NCBI GenBank assembly: GCA_032768795.1
Contig: CP136498.1
Location: 1-64,000, forward strand
Direction: 5' to 3'
DNA: 64,000 nt
From: Tremella fuciformis
Lineage: Eukaryota > Basidiomycota > Tremellomycetes > Tremellales > Tremellaceae
Shown here: positions 8,919 through 18,054 of the stretch, in pieces
Numbering within the stretch: position 1 is the first letter of the stretch
Layout: each line of letters starts with the position of its first letter
Notes under the pieces: generated by a model
The model's input: only the letters and a program-made list of their open reading frames with translations
Database searches by the model: none
Told to the model about the DNA's origin: nothing
Program-made: the position numbers and the translations under genes

Positions 8919-10549
8919 ATGAGTCAGAGATTCGGAACCAGCTTGTCAAACTGTGTATAGTAATGGGCATTAGACTTGCGAAATAAATTTATCCAACTGC
9001 GGAAAAAGCTCCAAGGGTCCCCCCTTGGGCAGTTGTGCCGGGTTACGGGTGGGGATAGCTCCGCCAGTTTTGCTCCAATTAGAAAACAAGTGAGAGATTT
9101 GGAATCAGCTCGTCAAATTGTGTATGCTAATGGGCATTAGACTTGCCAAATAATTTTATCCAGCTGCGGAAAAAGCTCCAAGGGTCCCCCCTTGGGCAGT
9201 CAAGCTTGGTTACGTGTGGGGATAGCTCGGCCAGTTTCGCTCCGTTCAGAAAACGGGTGAGAGATTCAGAATCAGCTCTTTGAATAGAGTATAGTACCAA
9301 CCATTAGACTTGCAGAATAAATTTATCCAGCGCCGGAAAAAGCTGCAAGGGTCCCCCCTTGCGCAGGTGTGCTCGGTTACGGGAGGGGGTAGCTCCGCCA
9401 GTTCTGCTCCGATCGGAAAACGGGTGAGAGATTCAGAATCAGCTCGCCAAACTGAGTATAGTAGTAAGCATTACAATCGAAGAAGACAGTCATCAAGGGG
9501 GGCAAAAGTCAATAAGCCATTTGACAGACATAAGATCCAAAAAGTGTACCCCAACCAGGAATCGAACCTAGTCACAGCCAAATTAGGGCAGACAGCACCC
9601 TACAGCGGGCCGAAATGACACTAACCACTGTGTCAAACCAGAGGGGTGAAGGTCTGCTGAGTTTTACTTGCCTATATTGGGTTACACATAATACATGCTA
9701 AGTGGCACATAGCTCCGCCACTTTTGCTCCGATCAGTAAATGGGTTAGAGATTCTTAATCAGCTTGTCAAATAGTGTATAGTGCCGACCATTAGACTCGC
9801 AGAATAAATTTATCCAGCGCCGGAAAAAGCTGCAATGGTCCCCCCTTGGGCAGACGTACTGGTCTTTCGGAGGGATTAACTCCGCCAGTTCTGCTCTGAT
9901 CTGGTAATGGGTTAGAGATTCTTGATCAGCTCGTCAAATAGTGTATAGTACCAACCTTTAGACTTGCAGAATAAATTTATCCAGCACCGGAAAAAGCTAC
10001 AAGGGTCCCCCCTTGGGCAGTCGAGCTGGGTTACGGGTGGGGTTAGCTCGGCCAGTTTTGCTCCGATTGGAAAACGAGTGAGAGATTTGGAATCAGCTCG
10101 TCAAACTGAGTATAGTACCAACCATTAGACTTGCAGAATAATTTTATCCAGCACCGGAAAAAGCTACAAGGGTCCCCCCTTGGGCAGTCGAGCTGGGTTA
10201 CGGGTGGGGATAGCTCGGCCAGTTTTGCTCCGATCGGAAAACGAGTGAGAGATTTGGAATCAGCTCGTCAAACTGAGTATAGTACCAACCATTAGACTTG
10301 CAGAATAATTTTATCCAGCACCGGAAAAAGCTACAAGGGTCCCCCCTTGGGCAGACGTACTGGTCTTTCGGAGGGATTAACTCCGCCAGTTTCGCTCCGA
10401 TCCGGGAATGGGTTAGAGATTCTTAATCGGCTCGTCAAATAGAGTATAGTAGCACCCTTCACATCACAAAAATAATTTCACTCACAACCAGCAAACTCCA
10501 AGGGTCCCCCCTTGGGCCATATGAGCTCCAAGGGTCCCCCCTTGGACCG
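8919..10549 (+). repeat. 167-bp subrepeat array with 18-nt hairpins, unit 2
   Basis: Same array as in unit 1, shifted by 5299 bp. Hairpins start at 9011, 9178, 9345, 9832, 9999, 10,166, 10,333, 10,498 and 10,528. Confidence 0.9.
9539..9647 (-). tRNA. tRNA-like Pol III unit in unit 2
   Basis: Identical copy of the unit at 4240-4348, with B box at 9568-9558, A box at 9635-9625 and T-run terminator at 9543-9539. The folding problems are the same: incomplete acceptor stem and no clear anticodon arm. Confidence 0.45.
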
Positions 10550-10836
10550 TTTTACATGAAGTCAGGGATGCATGCGAGAGTCATCCCAGATATATTTGGG
10601 ACCATATTAGGCTACTTACTTCGACAATCAACTCAATATTCCAATTACTGACCGCGTCACAGCCAACCAAAGTCAAATACCCAGCCAACTTTGGATGCCC
10701 GTAAATCCGTCAGTTTTTACCCGATCGGGAAGATCATTACATTTACGAATAGCTCTTTTGTCGAACTTTTTGAATCCAAAAAAAAATTTCAAAAAATCTC
10801 GATGCGCGAGAAAGTCCCCCCCCCAGGACCTGCCTG

Positions 10837-10850
10837 TAACCCCCTAACCC
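10837..10850. repeat. Interstitial telomeric seed between unit 2 and truncated unit 3
   Basis: TAACCCCC followed by TAACCC, which runs into CCCTTGGG of unit 3. The C-run is shared between the seed and the hairpin of unit 3, so the exact join is ambiguous by about three bases. Confidence 0.9.
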
Positions 10851-11508
10851 TTGGGCAGGTGTAACGGCTCACGGCTGGGATTAGCTCCGCCGGTTCTGCT
10901 CCGATTGGAAAATGAGTGGGAGATTTGGAATCAGCTCGTCAAACTATGTATAGTAATGGGCATTAGACTTGCCAAATAAATTCATCCAGCGCCAGAAAAA
11001 GCTGCAAGGGTCCCCCCTTGGGCAGGCGTAATGACTTACGGATGGGATTAACTCCGCCAGTTCCGCTCCGATCGTGGAATGGGTTAGAGATTCTTAATCA
11101 GCTCGTCAAATAGAGTATAGTAGCACCCTTCACATCACAAAAATAATTTCACTCACAACCAGCAAACTCCAAGGGTCCCCCCTTGGGCCATATGAGCTCC
11201 AAGGGTCCCCCCTTGGACCGTTTTACGTCAAGTCAGGGATGCATGCGAGAGTCATCCCACATATATTTAGGACCATATTAGGCTACTCTCTTCGACAATT
11301 AACTCAATATTCCAATTATTGATTGCGTCACAGCCAACCAAAGTCAAATACCCAGTCCACTTTGGATGCCCGTAAATCCGTCAGTTGTTACCCGATCGGG
11401 AAGGTCATTACATTTACGAATAGCTTTTTTGTCGAACTTTTTGAATCTAAAAAAAAAGTTTCGAAAATCTCGATGCGCGAGAAAGTCCCCCCCCCCAAAA
11501 CCTCCCTG
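10851..11508 (+). mobile_element. 5'-truncated, diverged unit 3 of the telomere element
   Basis: Corresponds to about 4881-5537 of unit 1: the last few 167-bp subrepeats and the 3' terminus. Hairpins start at 11,004, 11,169 and 11,199. The 153-bp spacing from the truncation point to the first hairpin equals that in unit 1. Scattered substitutions (for example GTTGTTA for GTTTTTA near 11,386) show it is older than units 1 and 2. Promoter, OTU gene and tRNA-like unit are absent. The 5' end falls in the C-run of a hairpin. Confidence 0.85.
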
Positions 11509-11524
11509 TAACCCCCTAACCCCC
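11509..11524. repeat. Interstitial telomeric seed at the array/chromosome junction
   Basis: Two TAACCCCC repeats, the innermost telomeric sequence of the window. They join a kinase gene fragment beginning GAAGAAGCC at 11,525. This marks the site of a former chromosome end. Confidence 0.92.
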
Positions 11525-11788
11525 GAAGAAGCCATGATAGTGAGAGTTCTTGTGGTGGTCGAATAGGCCTTGACACATGCTTTGGCGCATTCTTGCGAAC
11601 AAGATGCGATCATCTTCGAAACGTACAGGGACGAGAATGTTGGATCCACCTCGAAGCCACTTGTTCTCTGGCAGGCACCTGCACGCGCGGCCGGGACAAA
11701 TTCTCGCAGCAACGGCTTCGAGATTGGGGCGGGACATACCCCGAGGCAGTATATCGTACTCGGACAGACCGTCGACAGGTCCCGTCAT
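11525..11788 (-). pseudogene. APH-type kinase gene cut off by telomere addition
   Basis: Read on the minus strand from the ATG at 11,788, about 88 codons align with the first exon of the intact kinase at 33,110-34,528. Shared features are PGRACRCLPENKWLRGGSN versus PGHACRCLSDQTWLRGGSN, then (V/I)P(V/L)R(F/Y)ED, LFAR(M)RQ and (D)HH. The frame then runs through GFFGG into the telomeric seed, and the stop codon TAG (11,518-11,516) is itself part of a TTAGGGGG repeat. The catalytic half (HxD...DWE) is missing, so no active enzyme is made. The break is at a GGGGG run, a natural seed for telomerase. The homology is clear; healing of a broken end is the inference. Confidence 0.8.
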
Positions 11789-12156
11789 TATGCCTTTTAT
11801 CTTGATGTTAGTAGGAAAAGGACGATCCCTGTGGTCAACGGGAGCAAATCCACGCGAGAAAACACGTGGCCCACTCCAGCAACCCCTAGTAGACTGTCAC
11901 GTGACACTTGAGCGGTAGCCTCCGCTTCCTTCATCCCTTTGTCTTTTAGGCATGCAGATTTGGCGGCGTGCTGGTTAGGCTTGAGCTGGGGAGGGGTTCA
12001 CGTTTCAGGTTGACACTCGGATCACATCTCCTTCTCTTTCTCTTCGTCAAACGTTCTTTCTACACGCTTCTGGCAGCTCTCATCCGACAGTCAGACTGCA
12101 CGCAGGAGCTCGATATCTGGGTGTCACTTCGATCACGCAAATCTTGGCATATAAAC

Positions 12157-13842
12157 ATGTCCAGGCCCACGCCTCTGTCTCTTCCCCGGCTGTCGACGGA
12201 TTCCTCCTCGGATGATCGGTCCACAAGCATCGACAGCATCAATCTGATTACCCCGCACGATATCCTACCTCCCCCCGCCAGCCTTGCCCAAGTATCAGGC
12301 ACATTCGCAGCCGCTGTTGGATGGAAGGGGGATTTGCCTGCTCAGTGGCCACAGGCTGACCTCAAAGCAATCGCAAGTGACCTGTTCACAGACGGCGCCC
12401 TAAGAAGACATATCCGGGAGGATTACATCAATCTTATGTTGCGACACTCTCTGAGTGTGCTCCTCCCCGGTAAAAGTGGATTTAGGATTTCGGTGGACAG
12501 TGGGCAAGACGTGGCGGACTGGGCAGCGGGGGCTGGAGCGCCAAACGAGCCCCGGACCAAATGGCGCGACACCAAGTTCCAGCAGTACCTGCGCGAGCTG
12601 CGGTTTGCTGCCGGGGAGCTGGTTCATCGAGCACGAAAGCGGCGACGGGACGACGACGTTGAAGATGATAATGGTCCGGATGACAGTCGTCCTTCGGAAT
12701 TGCCCACGTCTCACCCGCCCACAGGTTACACGCTCGTCACGCGCACAGTATCGGCACCCGAATTTTGGCCGTCCGACGGCGCCAGTTCTGCTTCACCCTT
12801 ACCGGACATGCGCGCCGGTCTGCTCAAGCCTGACATAATCGTCTTCGGTCATAACGTTGCCAGCGATCGGTACACCTCTCCTCTGACCGGGGAGCGCAAA
12901 GATCACCCAAGCATCGCTGCTCTGGGCCTCGCTCAGGCCATTGGCTACATCTTGACCGGCTATCAAACCTTCGGCTCCAGCTATGGGCTTTTCTGGTTCA
13001 GAACATCATACGTTCGCATGGCCATGCCGAGTGATGATCTCCTGGTCATCGAATCGACCGCGCGTGTGCGGGCTATGATCAACAACAGTTGTGGTCTCGA
13101 TGGTCAGATGCATCGGCAGACCTCGGCCTGGAGCGCTCCTCTCCAAATTCCCCTTACACAGCTCCTCTCTGGGCTCAACAATAAAATCGCCCGTGCCATC
13201 TGCGTCAACGCGATCTGGGATCGACACGGCAACCTTGATGATGAAGTGGCCAACGGTCTCTGGAAGCTCTACCTTCACTGTGTCACCCTCATCCTGCGAC
13301 AACCAGTAAATTGTCCGAAGTTCCAACCAACCAGGGTTTGGTTCAGGATGCTGAAAGAGTGGCAGGACGCCGCTGCCTCTGCTGCTCGGTCGGCGTCGGC
13401 GGCTCCGGACCGATCGGGCGAGGCGACGCGAGGATCAGACCGGCCGGAGGCTGCAGCGTTGCTCGAGGCCGGAGAAGCTGACGCGCGGGCGGCCTGGCGT
13501 TCCGTCGCACGATTGAGGTACCCAACAACCAAGGCGGTGATTTCCAGAATCGAGAAAGCTTTGGCGGAGGAGGGTAGCGAAGCTGGCAGGAGGGGGGGCG
13601 GCGATGCGGGTTCTTCCGATGATGATCATGCCGATCACAATCAGGACGGAAACGGCGGCGGCGGCGGCGGCCACCATGAGGATGACAACGAGGATGACAA
13701 CGGCAACAACAGCGACGGTGGCGGTCACCGTGGTGACGGGAGCGACGGTGCCGACAACGCTGGTAACGATGAAGGGAGTGTTGGCGATCCAGGTGGCGAA
13801 AATGACGGTGGTGATGGCCGGCCCACCGATACAGGTAAGTGA
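12157..13842 (+). CDS. 561-aa subtelomeric KPD-motif protein with Gly/Asp/Asn-rich tail
   Basis: The ATG at 12,157 (context AAACATGTC) is the first ATG in a frame open from 11,968. I do not recognise the family by name. Visible parts are a Ser/Asp-rich N terminus, a basic RKRRR patch at 160-164 that could be a nuclear signal, LKPDIIVFGHN around 223-233, YGLFWF at 276-281, DDLLVIES at 293-300 and CPKFQPTRVWFRML near 437. The last 80 residues are almost only G, D, N, H and S. A KPD motif followed by a strand containing a conserved Glu recalls the PD-(D/E)XK nuclease layout, but no E-x-K is present. A decayed paralogue lies at 45,425-46,219. The C terminus overlaps a consensus donor (ACAG/GTAAGT at 13,832), so a further exon is possible. 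Function unknown. Confidence 0.7.
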   Translation: MSRPTPLSLPRLSTDSSSDDRSTSIDSINLITPHDILPPPASLAQVSGTFAAAVGWKGDLPAQWPQADLKAIASDLFTDGALRRHIREDYINLMLRHSLSVLLPGKSGFRISVDSGQDVADWAAGAGAPNEPRTKWRDTKFQQYLRELRFAAGELVHRARKRRRDDDVEDDNGPDDSRPSELPTSHPPTGYTLVTRTVSAPEFWPSDGASSASPLPDMRAGLLKPDIIVFGHNVASDRYTSPLTGERKDHPSIAALGLAQAIGYILTGYQTFGSSYGLFWFRTSYVRMAMPSDDLLVIESTARVRAMINNSCGLDGQMHRQTSAWSAPLQIPLTQLLSGLNNKIARAICVNAIWDRHGNLDDEVANGLWKLYLHCVTLILRQPVNCPKFQPTRVWFRMLKEWQDAAASAARSASAAPDRSGEATRGSDRPEAAALLEAGEADARAAWRSVARLRYPTTKAVISRIEKALAEEGSEAGRRGGGDAGSSDDDHADHNQDGNGGGGGGHHEDDNEDDNGNNSDGGGHRGDGSDGADNAGNDEGSVGDPGGENDGGDGRPTDTGK

Positions 13843-14813
13843 ACCAGATGTCCGCGACTAGACTCCGCTGATCGTCGGCACCCGAAGGCTCAAACAACTT
13901 GAAGCACACCCCAAGCGCCAATGACCAATTGTTTGAAACGCTTCTGCGGCAAAAGGTGGCTCGAGGCAAGGATCCCCCTCCGGGGCGTGAGTCCTTCTTT
14001 CGCTCAGTCCGATAGCCGAGTAACGTCCAGTACGTGATCCAAACAACAGATCTCTGATCCATACCATTGAAGCATTACGCCTCTCTCGTCCTGATATGCG
14101 CGTGCTGCTCGTCGACATTGCTCAATTTGATACTTTGCTCGCGTGCGCCGATCGCGCCGTGCACAGTGAAGAGCCGGTCTCTCTCTCTCATCCAACGGGG
14201 GTCTCATCGCATGACCCAAACAATATCACGTCCACAAGGGGAGACGCGACCGGAGATGGAGAGGCAGAGGCAGAGCGAGACTTACAGGCGGTTGGGCCTG
14301 TTCACCCAAAGGCGACTGATCGCGCAATCAATTGGGGCAGTGGCCGAGTTTTGTGATAAGAGTTAATCATGCAGATGCAGAGCCTAGACGATAATTTTCT
14401 GCCACTATCAGAACCGATTTGACCTGACACGCTCCCGCCGTTAAGACGACATGCTGAGCCCTTGCGACTCCACGCTCGCAGTCTACCTGGCTCGATTGCG
14501 TCGTCCTCTTTCCCTGTCAGCCCGACCCGAGGTCACTCGTGCTATGCCCTCTAACTGGGCTTGCGGGCAAGATTTCCACGAAGATGCGAGGAGACGCTCA
14601 CATGCTTTGAACCCTAGATCGTCCGTGCCACCGTCCTTGACTGCAGTCGTCCTTGTCACATAACAACTGGGAGGTGGCTTAAACCTGAAATCGGGATGGC
14701 CAAGAGGTACGCATGGACGAGGACAAAGATGCCGACGCACGCACTTCGGGTGTAAGATCCGGTCTTGGATTGACAAAAGATCTTAACCGGTCTCCTCCCA
14801 TCAGTGGTGGGGG

Positions 14814-14979
14814 TGTCAGGACCAGGCGTAGATAGCCTGCGTAGAACGAGGGAAGTGGGAATGGCCTTGCAGGGAGTATGCAATCGAGTAGGGCTAGCAG
14901 AGTAGGCACCGAGTACAAGAGATACATTTGACTAGAGTCGAACATCTACTATATGTCTTAGAGATTGGCAGTTCGGCTT
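14814..14979 (-). repeat. LTR-like dispersed repeat, copy A
   Basis: About 165 bp matching 54,204-54,417. Shared blocks, in minus-strand orientation, are CTACGCCTGGTC, GAGTACAAGAGATACATTTG (complement), CTACTATATGT (complement) and AGCCGAAC. The minus-strand end is CTGGTCCTGACA, like the ACA end of an LTR. No internal retrotransposon sequence adjoins it, so a solo-LTR remnant is the simplest reading. Confidence 0.45.
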
Positions 14980-16427
14980 GAATGGGCGATCTACCAAATA
15001 GGCGCTCCCAATAACTTAGGGGGTTCGTCGGCCTTCACGTCGGCTTGGTATTCCCCGAGTCGTGAGAGGAAGCACCCCTGATGATTGTCTTTGTGCCGGT
15101 TTCTTCGACGGACACGAGTCTCAGGCTGATCCGTGACCCTCTTTGTGGATCAGGAGCGTATGGCCGCAACGGGCCTCTTGAACCGGGCAGAACAGGGCTG
15201 ATTGTATCGTGGGGTCTCGAGCGATCGACAAATGCCATGAATCTCTTACTTCGATGCTCGACATTTATCTCTGCAAGTCTCCTCAGTGACGATCTCCCCT
15301 TCCCTGCAGCCGCGATGCTCTCGCAAGCTTCAGGCACATGCGCCGGTCTGTTCCAGCCTCTGATTGAGGTATTATTGACGACAGCGTCTGGGGGGACTGC
15401 GCACGTAGACTAATTCCAGGATTTCTGGCGTTGCAGTAGTCCTGTTGAACCTCTCGCTGTCTATCAGCTTTGCGAGCTAAGTGTGGGCGCCAAGTACCTT
15501 GAACCGCGATGATCCCTGTAGGCCGTACTTGTAAAGGATCGTCTGCCGCAACGAATCAAACGATTCTGACATGCTCAACGCCAGCCAGCATGCGGGTCAG
15601 GCGTCAATGAAGTCTGCGTCCAGCGATGACCTCATATCAATCGGCTCTGCCGAGCCGAACGAGAAGTTCAGGCTTCGAGCATGTACGGCGCTGCGCCCTC
15701 AAGTCCCACGCGATCGTTGCGTGTTCCCACTCGCATTGGAGAAGCCTATCTCAATATGAAGATACGGTAGTTAAAGGGTGTGACTGAATAAATCATCCTG
15801 CGCAAGCCTACTAGGCCACTCAGCTTTCTGCCCCCGCCTAACTAAAGGAGGGGTTGAAAGCAACTATGAACCTGTGCTGCTGAGCGGATCTTTCTTAGCC
15901 AGCACCGACACACTGTCCTCACTCCGTCTACACCCTCCGACCAGAGTACCAACACGTCATCAACGTCAACATCGACCGAACTAGCACTCATTGCCCTGCA
16001 CTCCATCCTTTCTCCCAGCAGGGATATATAGCACTATCCTTCGGAATCATTCGCGAGACAAATGCAATGGGTGGATGAGATGCCCCTGCACTGGCCAAGG
16101 GCCAGCCTCGACGAACTTTTCAAGCTGCTCTTTCCCCGGATTCGCGCTAAGGTCAAGAGGATGGGGTGAATGGACACTGGGCGTAAACAATGTTGAGTTA
16201 TAGCGACTCAAAAGCGGATCGGGAGGTGTTCTAGAGGAGCGGGAAGGAGCGGGACAACGCCTAGTTGCAGTGGCTACACGCCAGAAAGCTAACCCTTGAG
16301 CATCCGGTGACGCGTCCGCGAATTTCCCCGGTTCGCGCGTGGGATCCGCTCGCCAAGGAGCTCGCGAATTGACAGGGACAGACGCTGCATGGACGGTCGG
16401 GCCAGAGTGTGAAGCAGGCGCACAAGG

Positions 16428-16715
16428 TTATGCCGGGCACGATGGATCGGCAGTCATTGCAGTCGTCTTCTTTTTCAAGGCAAGGGAGATTGCGAGGGAG
16501 AGGACCAGGGTCGTGGAGATGGTGAATCTCCCCGTCCAGAAGAGGATGGACATCATGGCGGCGTCGGCGATTGAGGGGGAGGCGGTGTTGGAGGGGAAGG
16601 CGGTGGTGTGGGAGGCGGAGGAGGAGGCGATGCCGGTGAAGGCAGAGGCGGTGTTGGTCAAGGAAGAGGAGGAGGAGGAGGAGTGAGAGGAGGAGTGAGA
16701 GGAGGAGGAGGACAT
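16428..16715 (-). CDS. Possible 95-aa Ser-rich, single-TM peptide
   Basis: The minus-strand frame from the ATG at 16,715 begins with runs of Ser and His encoded by the GGA-rich tract. It continues Ser/Thr/Ala-rich, then has one hydrophobic stretch (STTLVLSLAISLAL) followed by KKK and a short tail. This resembles the C-terminal part of a fungal surface protein, but runs of Ser arise automatically from the complement of a GGA repeat and no upstream exon is evident. Weak call. Confidence 0.2.
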   Translation of the reverse strand: MSSSSSHSSSHSSSSSSSLTNTASAFTGIASSSASHTTAFPSNTASPSIADAAMMSILFWTGRFTISTTLVLSLAISLALKKKTTAMTADPSCPA

Positions 16716-18054
16716 AAGGACGGGGCGCAGGACAGGTGTAAGGAGACAGATGTGCGTACTGCAATTGCTCTTGTTTGCCTCGTACGTTCGACTGATCGCA
16801 GCTGACCCCTTCCAACAGCGTTTCGGCTCCTCCCCTGGATCCTGTCGGCGGCCGCCGGGGCGGGAAACCAGACGAGTTCTTGCCGAGCCGTGAGTACCTG
16901 TCAGTCTGTCTGTGTAGCGGCTACGCCGCTGAATCGTCATCAGTCCACGCACGTCCCGACTCGATACCCTCAGGCTCGCTTGTCCTTACACGCGCGTTGT
17001 CCTGGTTACCTCATGGGATATGGAATGGCTAATCGAGAGGGACGATCGGCAGTTGAAAGCGGCCGGTCCATGGTGAAGATGGTGCCCAAATGAATATAGG
17101 CATATACATGCGTCCATTGCGACCGTAACATTGGCCCGGAAATGCCCGTTGCTACTTGTTGGCTTGATATGCAAATTACGAGGCGGACAAACGCGTGATT
17201 CTCGTGTCCAGGCGTCATCATCGAACACAATGCTTGACGGATCTGCCAAGTGCTCGGCTAATGCACTGCATACATAAGCAGCAGAGAAGAGCGCAGTGTG
17301 CTCACGTACTTGTCAATGGGTCGGGTAGGTCTGCGAGGCTAGTCGCCTCGCTTGCGAGTACCACTTAGCGCCCCAGCGGCACGTCCAGACATCACTTGGC
17401 GTTCGAGAAATCTGGTGGCTGGGGTAGCGGTAGACTGCCTTCTGATTGGAGAAGCAGAAAGACCCACGAGATCAGGCAGGCAGATTCTTAGGCGCCCGCC
17501 CGTCTGATCGCAGATGATGAGCTGTAGGATGTTCCAACTGAGGCTCAATAACTGGACTTGTCTGACCGGCGTCAATCACAGGCCCATGCATGCATGAGCA
17601 TCATTTGCGCTCGGTAGTTGATAGAGGCGACAGCAATAGCGTGTTTAAACCATTCATAATCTTACACCGCGGCGTCTGGTACGGGCAGGGAGATGCGTTG
17701 TCATACGGCACAAAAGGGCGATACCACCTCGTCATCGCGATGTATGACTTTCTGAATGTGCATTGGTCGGATGCATCTAGAGGAGTGTTCTTTACTTGAA
17801 CAGACGACAGCATGTCATATTCTTTCATTTGATATTCCGCCGGTTGAAGCGGACCACAAGTTGCTGAGCTCTCCACCCCCGGGCTCCGCCAGCCAGCGGC
17901 GTGGACCGTGAAAAGCTCATGGCTATGCCCTATCCTCCGCACTGTATGATCGGAAGCGTCAATCCGCTCCATACCTCATAAGTGTCTACAAGAAAAAACG
18001 CAGGCGCGTAGCATCAATTTCGGATCGCCTTTCTGCCATGCCTACCCGCTCCAA

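Larger units (their letters stand above)
5553..10836 (+). mobile_element. Telomere-associated OTU element, full unit 2
   Basis: A second full unit, 5284 bp, offset exactly 5299 bp from unit 1. In every stretch compared by eye the two are identical, including the OTU gene, the 167-bp array, the tRNA-like unit and the A-rich terminus. The two encoded 746-aa proteins are identical. It is bounded by telomeric seeds at 5538-5552 and 10,837-10,850. Confidence 0.78.
13843..18054. other. Intergenic/decayed stretch, no gene resolved
   Basis: Only short open frames that do not continue across plausible splice sites. It contains an LTR-like repeat (14,814-14,979) and a purine-rich simple-sequence tract (about 16,550-16,715). 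Otherwise I see nothing I can support. Confidence 0.4.

Noticed and set aside
254..10836. The element as a Helitron, because it carries an OTU domain and a short hairpin near its 3' end
   Set aside because: No Rep or helicase domain, no CTRR 3' terminus and no A/T target site. Units are bounded by telomeric repeats instead.
254..10836. The element as a Y' or telomere-linked helicase unit
   Set aside because: The array layout is similar, but no helicase motifs (Walker A, DEAH) occur in the 746-aa protein or in any other frame of the unit.
13343..14062. A 239-aa minus-strand frame opposite the Gly/Asp-rich tail
   Set aside because: Rich in Arg, His and Cys, as expected for the complement of the GGC/GAC-rich coding strand; a shadow.
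16261..16815. A 184-aa minus-strand frame with long Leu/His runs
   Set aside because: Product of reading the purine-rich simple repeat. No protein-like sequence outside the repeat.
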